A DNA stretch of 64,000 bases. Source: Lasiosphaeris hirsuta (taxonomy: Eukaryota > Ascomycota > Sordariomycetes > Sordariales > Lasiosphaeriaceae). The position numbers and the translations under genes were made by a program. Where the stretch lies: positions 6,200,001 through 6,264,000 of the forward strand of contig JAUKUA010000003.1 of the NCBI GenBank assembly GCA_030549175.1. The letters are read 5' to 3'. The notes below the pieces were generated by a model. The model was not told where the DNA came from. It saw only the letters and a program-made list of their open reading frames with translations, and did not search any database. Positions 11,093 through 22,800 of this stretch are shown here, one piece after another. Position 1 is the stretch's first letter. Each line of letters begins with the position of its first letter.

Positions 11093-11109
11093 GTAACTAT
11101 AGCCGGGCT

Positions 11110-11985
11110 AAAAATCGCTTTACCTCGGCTCAGGGAGGTGCTCGCTTTGCCTCACCCCCTGACAGCTTATCCGTTGGCATCGCCTTAACCAACTGCCCAA
11201 ATTGCCTGGCCTGCTCCCTATATTCCGTAGATTTCCTGGGGGTTGACTAAACCACTTGCGTATCGCCAAAATCCTCCAGGATAGGCTTCTGGTATATATG
11301 AACATCGGATTCGTGGCTGGTGAACTTTAGGATAGCGGTTTGGTTGGAATTCTTTAAAAGGAGTTTACTTATCAAGGGTTTGGTAACGTTGAGAGGCCAT
11401 AGGCCGGTTGCCTTCCACACAGCCTTGATGTTAGATTCCGTAAGTGCCTCAGATTTAGCCAGACGATAACATTTAAGAAAAGCTCGCTTGCCGATAATAG
11501 AAGAATTATAACAAGTGTTAGTAAGTAGCTTTTCGAGGTGTGTGTGGTAAGCCCTTTTTAGGACACTAAAGCACCAAAGATCAAGAGGCTAGAGGACGTG
11601 GGAAGTGTGGGCAGGTAAATAGATGATATGGATGTTGTTGTAGTAGGCTTCCTACATATAATCAACGGTTACATGGCTGCCATGGCCGTCGATAACGAGG
11701 AGGTGTTTCTAGGAGGGTTTGGCTAGCCTGGTTAAGGGGATAAATACCTTCCTTAGCCATTTCAAGGCGGTTTCGTTGTCAATCCAGCCTTTCGGGGTAG
11801 CTATAAAGTACCACTCTTTAAATAGCCTTATATTATCCGGATACTACTACTGTTGAACGCTTTTGCCCTTGAAGATCACAAGTGAAGGGAGGAACCGACC
11901 AGTGGCTGAGATACACTCAACAAATGAGGTCTAGGCACGGCTTCCAGGCTTCTTTTTCTTTAAGAGCGTGTAACTATCTACTATG
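11110..11985 (-). mobile_element. Pogo/Fot-like (DDE_1) transposase relic, C-terminal part
   Basis: Minus-strand translation gives the typical DDE_1 catalytic end. ECISATGRFLPSLVIFKG is followed by WIDNETALKWLRKVF, VIDGHGSHVTVDYM, and NNIHIIYLPAHTSHVL with PLDLWCFSVLKRAYH. TAG stops replace Gln before PLDL, and Gln or Trp after VDYM. There is no intact start. The N-terminal part is missing here, but a matching N-terminal helix-turn-helix fragment lies at 16100-16503 and a second copy of the catalytic segment at 27893-28035. Confidence 0.75.
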
Positions 11986-11999
11986 TGAAATGTTACAAT

Positions 12000-12685
12000 C
12001 TACTATGTACATCCCAAATCCACTCACCGCCTTCCAGCCGAGGGCTAGTACTGTGAGGTAAAGGCGAGGCTGTTCATTTTCAAAATGGGGACCGATTTTG
12101 GCCATCTTTATATATGGGACCAATTCTGGGCCCACTCGGCTGGAGTTGAAGCAATTCAGCATGCTGCGGCGCAGCGTGCCGAAAATGGTACTTAGCCTGA
12201 GCAAAGGTGAGCAAGCCTGAGCAAAATCCTGAGTAAAGACTGAGCCAGGCCTGAGCCGGGGTGAGCAGCGTACTAGGTGTGTGTGTGACTTGGGCCTGGA
12301 TGCCCTATTGTCAAAGCTAAGTAACTTATGGCCTACCAAAAACTTAAAACAAACCAAAAGGATTCAATCACACCAATTTCAAACCTATAGCATCACTATG
12401 ATATGCTACAGAAGGATGCGGTACGGATGGAGCCGCTGACGACAACAGCAACGTCACCTGTCTGTGTTCTTATCTGGTTGACAAGTAATTTTTTACAGTA
12501 CTATTAGGGATATATAGGCTGTCTTTTAAATTTTCCATTCCTACTGGAGAGATGTTGGAGAATTTAGTGATGTGAGTGGTTAAGTTTGTAATAAAGCTTT
12601 CATCTTCATAGGATAGAATTCCCGGCCTCGTCGATGCTCAGGTACAGATAGCTCTCCTACATACTTATTCTGCCGACAGAAAATT
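12000..12685. other. Repeat-derived non-coding stretch
   Basis: No gene is visible. It contains a GAGC-rich low-complexity tract (about 12195-12265, repeated CCTGAGC units) resembling another at 33750-33790, next to GGGACC-type motifs. It is probably the remnant of a non-autonomous element. Confidence 0.45.
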
Positions 12686-12745
12686 ATGCAGCGTCTAACT
12701 CTCGTTCCTTCATATTCTGCACCGTTTCTACTGGCAGAATATAAG

Positions 12746-13000
12746 ACCCAGTTCTCAGCCACAAGCCCATATTTTGTCCCTGCTACCGTAGGCTATGTAC
12801 CTTTTCTGCCGGCAGAAATTTACCGCCCAGTGTTAGCGACCCAGTTCTCGGCCACGAGCCCATTTTTATTCTCCGTTACCGTACGCTATATACCTTTTCT
12901 ACGGCAGAAATTTACCGCCCAACGTGTGCGAGCCAGTTCTCGCCCCAAGCCCAAATCTTTTTTCTGCTACCTCAGGCTTCGTACCTTTTCTGCCAGGACA
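12746..13000. repeat. Three-copy tandem repeat, about 92-93 bp period, with palindrome
   Basis: Copies start at 12746, 12839 and 12931. Each begins with AGCCAGTTCTC or ACCCAGTTCTC and contains CCGTA/GGCT.. and TACCTTTTCTGCC. The first copy has the perfect palindrome TTCTGCCGGCAGAA, and related half-palindromes occur at about 12669 and 12732. The third copy is shorter. No coding potential was found. Confidence 0.75.
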
Positions 13001-13547
13001 GGACGTTCAAGTTACAAGGCCATTACAAATTCTCCAATTCGCACCCAATCGACAATCCTAGCATTAAAAAGTCATTACGGCGCCAAAGCTAATCTCACTT
13101 TTATTCTCATACACCAAGCCGTATTTTGAGAACCACCAGATCTACCAACAAAAAAATCTCATACTATCAGTCACGAACAGTCCCAGGATGTTAATAATCC
13201 ACGACTTACTCAACACTCACTCTACAGACAGCTCTACACTATTCTCGGAGCTGGAGGGCGACGTTAATGTGACAACCTGCAGGCCGCCAGTTGGGCTGGT
13301 ACGGACCGATGAATCCTCGCAGGAAGAGCAGTGCGGAAGGGACAGTGTGCAGCGGATTGCACACTGGGCCAGGGGTGCGACGACTCAAAGCCCCTCCGAT
13401 TGGTTACACCGGTTGCTCTGTCTTGGCAAAGGCGCTCTGCCACAGAGCAGGTGCCAGAGAGCAGAGCAGTGCTCCGTGATCTGTCGGCGCGAGTAGACAG
13501 AGCAACAGAGCATGGTAGAAGTTACCTTTGTAGCCCATTAGTATAGA

Positions 13548-13613
13548 TACCACCATCGTGCCCACGATGGAGTGAGGGACCTCTTGGTTCCTCACGCTCG
13601 CAATACATTGTTC
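13548..13613 (+). repeat. Degenerate dispersed repeat, copy 2 (pair with 730-795)
   Basis: Aligns with 730-795 over about 66 bp. It is followed at 13630 by coding-like decayed sequence (starting ATGGAGCCTCTGGATCC) with TAG interruptions. No family is recognised for that follow-on sequence. Confidence 0.45.
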
Positions 13614-13619
13614 AGTTGA

Positions 13620-14900
13620 GATCTATTGCATGGAGCCTCTGGATCCACGACCCGACTACTACATACAACAAAACGGCTCACAATGGCTTAGGCTCATTTG
13701 GAACCGACGGACCAAGGATAAATATTTAAGGGTACAATCGATTATCTACGTTTGGGCAATACAGCCCCGAATGCATTAAAGGTGGAAGAGAGAGCTTTGA
13801 CCCGACATGTTTAGAGCTTATCAGACAAAAAACTCAGAAAATTGAGCGAAACCGCAGGATAGAGACGTAGCAGCTGGAGCAAAGCCAATATCTATCGAAA
13901 AGCATTCAGAAAGAAACAAAGTATCAATTAGAGGTGCCACTATAGAGGCTTACGCCCACAATTACTACTAATAGTTCCGTAGCGAAGAGTACTATTAAAG
14001 AAGCCGCTGGTAACGCGTTTTCCTGGAGAACGGCCAGCATGATGAAGATATTGCCGTACCAGCAAAAATCTAGAGAGGGCTGCGGAGTTATATTACTAAG
14101 AATATCATTCTTAATTTTATAGGTATCGATGACCGACTACTCATAATTCTTTTGGGAGAAGCACTTCCTGATGACGATGGTATCCCTGGCGGCGTCCAGG
14201 CTTGGTGATGGGTACCCGCGCTTCTCAAAGTGCCGAGCCCGGCCGTATAGTGCCAGCGGCAATCTGGTCACTCACACCAAGACACAGCTCGAGGCCACCC
14301 GGCGCCGCTGAATGGGGGCTCGCACCCAAAGAAAGCCAAGAGATTGCGTTTCGCCGAGGCTGAACGGGAAGCCGAGCGACGGTTCAGGATACCACCCCTG
14401 GCACGGTGTCCCCAGGCCCCATGACCCCAGGCCCCGTCGCCTACCCCTGCCCCTAGCCCCGAGTTCACGCACCAGAGCTCCCTCGGGCTTGTGCCGATCG
14501 CCACGCCGCGATGGACACCATTATGACTGGCCCGTCGAGTCCTACCGGCGGCTCCTTAGCGAGCGGCGGCAGGGGGTCCGGCCGGGAAGGGCGGCGGCGA
14601 CGGCGTTGAAAATGCTCGAGCCCCGACACCTATGAGGCCTCATCGCACACTGTTCAAGTCAGGGATGCTCTGAAGCGGGACGTGGTACTTGGCTAAGGTT
14701 GAGCCTCACATTCAGATGATGCTTTTGCCCACTTTCATCCTCCCTGATTGCTATGATGTCCAGGAGCACCTCCTCGAGTCATGAAGTCTTAAATAACCGT
14801 AAAATCCCTTCTAGTTTGTCTTTCGGCATATAAAAGCTTTCCCATGTACTATTGACGGTTGAAACAACGTCGAGTGGGCGCTTGAACGACATGGCGATCT
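13620..14900. other. Decayed coding-like and GC-rich sequence, no assignable gene
   Basis: From 13630 to about 13950 one frame reads as a charged protein fragment broken by TAG codons. From 14240 to 14640 a GC-rich tract gives overlapping ORFs on both strands with no recognisable motif. The composition change at both edges suggests pieces of different elements joined together. I cannot name a gene here. Confidence 0.4.
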
Positions 14901-14918
14901 TAAAGGTTACTTCGCTTC

Positions 14919-15800
14919 CTACCTCGCTGCGCCATCTCCACGCTCGTTCCCGATACTCTTCCTCTCCGCCAAGCCAATCGCAAACTGCCCCATTGGCACC
15001 GCCAGCAAGATCTCAAACAAGCTCACGTCAACCTGTATCTCCCTAACGATCCAGCTCCGGACCTCCATCGCCACAAGGGAATCGACACCGTATGTATACA
15101 GCGGCCGCGCAGGATCAACCTCGGACTCGGGCGTTCGTAGGATCTCAGCCACCTTTGCGATCAGAGCATCGGTGATGATCTGTGCAACCTCGTCTTTGGA
15201 CTTTGCTTCTCGTAGTCTAGCGCCAACTGTCTCCGCAGGTCCATCTTGCGAGGCGGATCCGTTGGAGAGCGCAAGATGAGAGAAGCGCGGATGACCGAGA
15301 TAGGCAGGACGAGGCATCCCGGACTTGGCCACGATGGCGCTCGTGGCGAGGCCGGTGATTATCTGGGTTGCTGAGTCGTTCCGCAGCTGCCCATTGATCA
15401 CAGCGCGCATGAGCCCGTGGAACTCGTACTCGTGGATCCCAAGGTGCTGCTCCATAGCGGCTAGGTCGCCCGCTGCACCCTTCTCTGCGAGGACACCCAC
15501 ATCGAGCATGATGCCCAAGTCGACGGACACAGCTTTCAAGCCGAGTTGGCGTCGATACCGGGCTAGCCCGTCTTGATAAGCTCCAGCGGCAGCGTAGTTG
15601 GCCTGGCCACGATTGCCAAAGACACCGGCGCACGAGGAGAGGATGATGAAGAAGTCGAGGTCGCGGTGACGGGGAAACGCTTCATGGAGATTCCACGTCC
15701 CTTGCACCTTTGGCCGCGTCGCATCGCGCCACTGGTCGTGTGTCATGTTTGCGAAGACGCCGTCCCTCAGCACCATCGCCATCTGGACGACGCCACGTAT
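14919..15800 (-). pseudogene. Polyketide synthase C-terminal remnant (KR + ACP)
   Basis: A 287-codon frame encodes the C-terminal end of a fungal highly reducing PKS. First comes the second half of a ketoreductase (PKVQGTWNLHEAF, FFIILSSCAGVFGNRGQANYA, AAGAYQDGLARYRR). A linker and an acyl-carrier domain follow, with the phosphopantetheine serine in YGVDSLVAMEVRSW. KS, AT, DH, MT and ER domains are all absent. Homology breaks off at about 15800, where a stop lies upstream in frame, so there is no plausible natural start. The fragment itself has no internal stop, which points to recent truncation or selection on a stand-alone piece. Truncation is favoured. Confidence 0.75.
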
Positions 15801-16099
15801 GGGCGGCAGAGTGCGAGCGCCTCCGGTTCAAATCCAGACAAAAATTTGCCCGCCAGTCAAATACTCATTGAGAAAGAGTGGGTTTTGCTGAAGGAGCAGA
15901 AAGTGCTCTGGCTTCCAACGCGGTACCGACCTAGCTGTTGGACTATGGATGGAGGTCGGCTCGCAATTGGGCATAAATCCGGTGGAGTGACATTATTGAC
16001 CTCTGTAACGCCGGTAAGCGCCGGGTAGGGTAAGAAGGATAAAGGAGTTACATTGCAAGGGGTGGAGTGTGGTGTTAGAGGGTTGTTGACAGATCAATT

Positions 16100-16503
16100 A
16101 AAGCCTAGCCCTCCTTTCAATTAGGCCAACACTTTCAGGCGTCCACTAGGAGCAGGAACCCTAGATAGTTGGCTTGGAAGGTGGCCATATGGCCAGCGAT
16201 TGCAGAGATGCCTAAGCGCGGAGGCATTTGGGGATATCCTTGTATCTTATATAATAATAATACATAAGAAGGGTGGGCCCTGCCTAGCCATCTTGCTTTC
16301 CCACTTTTCCTTCTTCATGCCTTTGGCAAAGAAGACCTTGAAAGAATCTCGGCTGACCCTGTTGGAGCCGAGGGGTAATTGAATTATCTTTGAAGAGTGG
16401 TCTTTGGTATACCGAGCCTGCGCGCGGCCCTCTCGACTAGCACGCCCTTGCGCACTAGTTCTAAGGCCGAATTGATGTCGACTTGGTTGTAGAGAGGTGC
16501 CAT
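16100..16503 (-). mobile_element. Pogo/Fot-like transposase N-terminal fragment
   Basis: From ATG at 16503 the minus strand reads MAPLYNQVDINSALELVRKG, then ERAARRLGIPKTTLQR. This is the N-terminal psq/CENP-B-type helix-turn-helix of pogo-like transposases. The frame then breaks with stops, and only patches of the downstream DNA-binding region can be followed. Hairpin-forming ACCCAC/GTGGGT sequence at 16605-16650 lies just upstream and may belong to its terminal repeat. Confidence 0.6.
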
Positions 16504-16862
16504 AGCTATTGAAATAACTGTATAAAAGATGATTAGGATTGAAGTTGAGTTGAACCCCAGTCGTGGGCATTTAAAGTGGTTGTAATGCTAATATGAATCA
16601 CTCACCCATGGGTAACCCACAGGCGTGGGTGGGTAATTGGTTGGGCATGTCAGATAGAACAGGGTGGAAGCTGCTAGAATTGAGGGTCGTCAATAGTGCC
16701 ACTGCATTGCCACGATAGCGGCAAGAACATACAACTAACTATAAGACCAAGGTCTCTGACTCTACCAGAGACCATGGAATAAGCAATGCAATCACACACA
16801 CACATTTGCAACCCACATCAAAGGTGCAGTGCTTCCGACAGTGTCCCACTCCCTACTACCCT

Positions 16863-19800
16863 CTAATACAGCCTCAGCATAGTACTACTCACCCCATCCA
16901 ATGGCGCTATCCTCGCCGCCTCCCCGTCCATCAGGCCATGCATATAACACTCACCCACCAGACGGAAGGAGCCTTCGCCGCGGTCACCCTTGCGCATCAC
17001 GAATGGTACCGCGCCGCCAGATAGCACCACTACCACATCGTCGACGTGAACACCGCCCGGTGCGATGCCGCAGTGGCCGCTATTGGCCACGACGCATCGC
17101 CATCCGACAAAGGTCTCGCGTAGCGCTGAGAGGTAAGTCTGGGCTCGCACCCACTGCTGCCATAATATCCGCTCCCTCTCGCGCTCCTCCAGGTTGGCCG
17201 CTGCTGCTGCTGTTGTTGTTGTTGCCCCTGAATACTGGCTAGGCGGTTGCGGTGGTGTATCAACGGCACCTCCCGCAGCGAGGTAAGCACGCAGGGCCTC
17301 GTACGATGCGCGCATGTCAACACCCGGTGCCGTAGCGGATGTGCTACGCGGAAGAGTTGCACCACCGGCAACAGGGATCTTCCAGGCAGCTTTAGGGTCA
17401 GCAGAGCTGGAGGAGCGACGGGCCAGCGACTCAACCTCGGCGAGGTAGGGAGCCATCTGGTTGCGGACACAGCATGCTCGGCTGATGGCGACGATGCGGC
17501 TGACGAGACGGCCCTCGATCTCGAGCTCGTCGCTGGCCGCGTCGCAACGGAACTTGAGCTTGGGCTCCGTCGACGCCGCCCACCGCGCGCCGCGGTGAGA
17601 TAGCGAGTACAAGCTGCCGCATGAATTCTGGCTGGGGGCTGTCCAGTCGGGAATCCACGACGGGAAGCGAGCCGGCTGCGAGGAAAGGCCGGCGCGGTAC
17701 AGCATCTGCATAATGTTACCACTGCCGCCGCCGCCCGAGTTCTTGTGCTTGTTGGCGATGACGCAGGCGTACCTACGCACGATGACGGCGAAATCCGTGT
17801 CGTAGTCGGGATCCAGCGCTGTGTCCTCGGCTTTCTTACAGAGGCCGAGCAGGGCAAAGAAGTGGTCCCGCGCGTACTTGGACTTGACATGCCGAAAGTT
17901 CTCGAGCACGTCAAGCAACTCGGGCCGTTTTCTCCGAGCCTCGAGCTCGCGCTGGGCGGCCAGCGTCGTGAAGTGCGCCCATGCCTGGCGCGCCTCCGAG
18001 TGCAAGTCCGAGGGGGCATCGGATGCGTTCTGGATGATCTCGACGGCGCTGAAGAGGTCGCCCCAGTCCACCATCCACGATCCGCTGATGACACGCACGC
18101 TCGGCGCAAAGACGATTTCTTGCACGATCCACGCCCGCCGGAACCATGGGTTGCTGAAGAAGCGACCAATGGCTGACCATGCCGCATCGTGGTCGGCCGG
18201 CATGGGCTTGCCGCTCCATGACGATGGGATTTCGGCGAGCTGTTCTGGCCACGGTTTGGCTTTCCCCTTGCACACCTGCTGGGCTTGTATCTGCATTAGC
18301 GTCTCCAGGGCTGCGTCATCCGAGTCGTTGCCCTTGCCGTCGCCATCCTTTGTGTCCTGATTCCCGATGTAGGCAAACACACACGTGGAGCGCTGGAATA
18401 TGTGCGGGAGCATCCTGATCTGGGCCGTCTTCTCCGCCTTGGCGGCATCGTCTTGCTCGTCCTGGTTGATGCAGATGGCGTCGACCCAGAGCACCGAGGG
18501 CTGGGCGGGGTGGCGAATCCTTCGCAAAGCCGCATCGAGCGACCATGTCAGCGGCAGTTTGCCGTCAGGCGTCCACATGGTGTGCGGTTTCTCAGAGCTA
18601 CCCCACATGTACGAGACGGCGCGGTACTGCCCTGAATTCTCGAGCACGGCGTGGTACACGATCGCTCGGAGGGGAGCATCTCTTGGCCCGGGCAAGAGGC
18701 TCACCAGGCGGATCTCGCCTTGGCTCAGTGGTCGGTATTGGTAGGGCTGGTCACCCCTGGACGCTGTGGTGAGAGCCCTGTTGAGCATCACTTCAAAACA
18801 AGCCATTGTCCGTTCTCCTGTTTTCTTGTCTTCCGGGGCCGGGCTCTTTCGTCGACGGCTGTTGCCGTGGTCTCCTGCGTTATGCGCCCACATCGACTGC
18901 GTTGAGGTCGGAGGAACCTGCGGCCACAAAGGAGCGCCATACACTGGCACCTGCGGCACTTGGCTGTACAGGCCCTGGGCGCCCCTTTCTGTACGGGTGT
19001 TGTTCCATGTTGTTGAAGGGGCATGGAAAGGCTGGGTTCCGTTGGGGTAGGGTGGCACGAAATGTTGATATGGGTTGGGAACCTGTTGCATGTACCCGGG
19101 CGGAATTTGACTGTTGAATGGTTCCTGGAATGCTACTCGATAAGGGTGTTGTGGGTGCCATTGAGAGCCGCCAGGATATTGAGGTGGAGCATGAAAACGA
19201 GGAGGTTGTTGTTGTTGTTGTTGTTGTTGCCTGTTGTGCGGGTGGTGGATATAACCTGGCAATGGTGGTGGGGGGCCGAAACTGGGCACGTTTACCCGCA
19301 GCCCGCTCCCAGCAAACCCGGTTGATGCTGCCGCAGGTCTTTCCCCAATTCCATTCACACTTGGTGGCGGCGCTGGCGGCGCTAGCGGCGCTGACTCGTT
19401 GACAATTCGTGCGGTTAATCCCCAGTGGTCAGGTAAAACCAAGCGGTTCGAGCCGTAGAGACGCCAAGGATCGACAAAGAAATGGAATCGCGGTTCAACA
19501 TAGACATTGCAAATCCTCACCCAGATGAGCACGTCCTTGGGTGACTCTAGCTCCTCCGATGGCAGCCGAAGCGTTCGCATCTGTACCAGCGGCCATGGGT
19601 AGGCACGCAGTTTAGTCATTGACATTGGCAGCACAGACAGCTCGTGGTGGCAATCTTACCCGTTCGATATGTGAGGATGTCCAAGAAAAAGTCGACTGTT
19701 CATCACCTGGCGTAACAGCAACGTCGAAATGGAAAGTTGTGGGTCGAGCCTGCTTCTTCCAGGGCGCGGCAGCCGTGCAACCATGATCGCAGAGGAACCC

Positions 19801-22800
19801 GGCCATCTTGACCGATGTTTCCCGATCTGCAATCGTGAAGGAAGCAGACGTCCGGATGTCGTCGGGAAACGGCGATATGCCAGCTCGGTATCGCAGCATG
19901 CTTGTCCAGTGCGCTTCCGGGCGGTACAGGCTCCCTAGCGCGTTTACGAACAGATATGAAGTCTGCAAAATATATATGTTAGCTGGAAAGTCCCATCCAG
20001 CGGTGGGTGGGCTGGCTAGCTATACCGTTAGTTCTCCAAGATACTGGATGTCTACCGACGTTGTTCGGGCAACAATGGCGCAAGTCTCTCCGACCTTGCC
20101 GGGTTCATCGGCTCCAGGACCTAACTTTGCGCAGGTGGTAGTTCCAAAGTCCATAAAGGGCAGACTAGCCCTCGAGTCCACCGCCGAAGTAGTTGTGCTC
20201 TCGTGTGCTAGGGCGGACGAGAAGATGCGCCGGAAGCTAGAAGGCAGCAGCCCGTCAAGAAATGACTCGGCATCGTCACCCACGAGCCCCCTGAGCATGA
20301 GTCCGTTAGGGATGTCCCCTGACATCGCTGCATAGCCCTCCTTTGGTACCCGCAGTTTTGCTTTCAAGATAATTGTTAGACTATCCGGCTGCGAATCGAG
20401 ACGTGGGCGACGGAGAGAGAGTAAGTAAAAGTCGGGATTAGCGTCTTACCGGGCTCTTTGGGTTCAGCAACTTGAATGTCCCTCTTTCGAAAGCGGATGT
20501 GCAGCTTTTCAAGGCTTGCGGGTCCTAGGAGCATCGCCAGAAGCTTCTTGTGTTCATTATCGACAATGCCACATCGCTCTTCGATGGCCCCGACGACCTC
20601 GGAAGGGACATCCCAGCTCGAGACATCAGCCAATGCCATGAAGAGGCGCATGCTGTCAGTGGTCCAGGATATGACAGCTTCACCTTCGCCTTCTCGCCCG
20701 GTATGGGTTTTGCCATTACCCGCGATAAAAGTATATCTCTCGGTGATTCGATCAGCCGTATTAACCATAACCTGCTCCATCTGGCGAGATATGGCGGCTC
20801 GGCCCTTGTGTGACCTGGGAACAAGACTAAAAGAACTGGTAAGCAATAGCCGTGGGTGGTGGTATTACGTGCAACTCATATCCAAATCAGAGAAAGAGGT
20901 GGGGTAGCCCGAGAAATGATAAATACGTACGCGATGAAGAACTGCGATCTCGCTCGCAAATGCTCGGTACGCTCCACGTGGAGACTTACCTTGCCGCTCG
21001 GTACAGTATCGCTTTTGACCATCTTGGACAGTTTCCGCCGCTCCAGTTGAAGGGCATCCAGCAAGGGCTTCATGTCTTTGAGATTATCCACCGAAAAGGC
21101 AAGAAGGGGTACGACGCCGACAAAACTGGCCGCCAAGTGATCCCGATCAGCAATGTACCAGTCAGAAGCATCACCCAGGGCTTTCAGAGACTGGAATCCA
21201 GGACCGTTCCCTCCCTCCTCGCGCATCTCCCGGATGGGGAATATCGGCTTGTTTTGGAGAGCCTTGGCCGCACTGGCCGCCTTTTTGCTGTTCATCGCCC
21301 CCAAGCTGCTGCCAGCCTTGACAAACAGCTCCGTAATGCGGCTTAAGCTTGTCGTGTCGTCGATGAGGAGCAAGCTCTGGATGGCGTCGCCGGCTTGCCC
21401 CGAGCCTGTGGCCAGTAGACTCTTGAACAGCTTTGAGCTTTGGTCGTACTCGCCTGCAATATTGAGTCTCTTGCTGATGCATTCCTTTGTGCTGGTCCAA
21501 CGCGGCATTGGGTTGCTCGAGGTGGATCCCAGGGCGGTATAGATCAGGGGGAGCTTACTGAAGGCGTTCCTAGGTAGCCAGGGCATTTTATGTCAGTGCC
21601 ACTCCACCAGTGTTCCTCTGCGGGTAGTTAGAATAATCGCCCTACCAAATTGTGACCTCGTGGTTGTTTGCGTACTCGACCTGCAGTTGGCTGTATACAT
21701 GACTGGCCTGCTCTTTTTTCACAGCGGTCGAGACAGTCATTTGCTCGAGGCAGGCAAGCAAGTACTTGACGTCTCTTCGGATAGAAACTCCAAGGTGTTC
21801 CAACATCTTCCACCGCTTATCTCCGGGTTCCTTGATCTTCAGGATTCGGACTCCGGGGATATCGTCAACAACGCCATCCACACAAGGTAGCAAAGTTCCC
21901 ATCAACGGAAAGCGTCCGGCTTGAGTTTCCACCGTCATGGATCCTAAAGCCGACCTTACGCCAAGTTTGGATTCTTGCTGCTTCGGCGTGTCTTTTGGAG
22001 AGTCGTCCTCAATCCAGGCGGCATAGTGCCGCCAATTGTCCCGGAGGAGCTCGAGGACGTCGGCCGGTGTGCACTTGTGCATGACGAACCTGAAGTCTTC
22101 CGACATTGTAAAATTGTCCCATGCTGCGTCAGGTGAGAACGTGACTAGCCGTGGGAGCATTTGCAGTCCAAATGAGCGGCAAAGAAAGGATACCCAGCTG
22201 TGTTGATCTTTGGAGAACGCATCCAAGTAGCTGCCATGAAGAAACGGGTGTGTTAGTTCGAAGCAAGAGAGGATGCGAGCCTCTGCACACCCCTCGTTAA
22301 CAGCACTGCGGATATAAGTATCGGATCCACGGCATATGGGCATGTTCGCCCTATCGGTGGCGAACCAGAACGGAGTGTATCTATCTTCGGGCCCGCGCCA
22401 CGGCGACAGGTACAAGTATTTGGCGTGCTGAACCAGCTCGTCGTCGCTGAGCTTCATCGAGATCGAGTCGTTCCCGCTGTGCATATCCACAATCACCTGG
22501 CTGATGACGGCTACATCGCATGGTTTGACGCCGAGCAGTTTGAACAGGTTGCGCCGGTTGTAGTCGGCTGCCACTTCGTGGTCCACAATATTAACGTCGA
22601 TACTCTTCGGTATCGGTAGGCTCCCCTTCCCCTCATTTTGGGGGAAAAACACCTTTCGACCCTTGGCTGCGACCCATTCAACAGCTGTGTCTCGACGCAA
22701 GCCGCTTCTCCGCAGTGGGATGATATCCATGCTTGAGATCAACTTTTCGTGATTTCTCTCGGTTGCCAGCTTTGCTAGGCACTTTGCAAGCTGCGAGTGC

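Noticed and set aside
14240..14640. GC-rich ORFs on both strands (107 and 78 codons)
   Set aside because: Mutually overlapping frames with proline/arginine bias and no motif, so not supported as a gene.
17030..18187. 385-codon minus-strand ORF inside the HET exon
   Set aside because: It lies in another frame of the HET coding region, is Arg/Ser-rich from GC bias and has no motif. It is a shadow frame.
16863..19634. Free-standing 923-aa HET protein starting at 19634
   Set aside because: The first 18 codons are intron sequence (branch and acceptor before 19580), and the next about 70 residues are the C-terminal end of the upstream ATPase protein, so this frame is the last exon of a larger gene.
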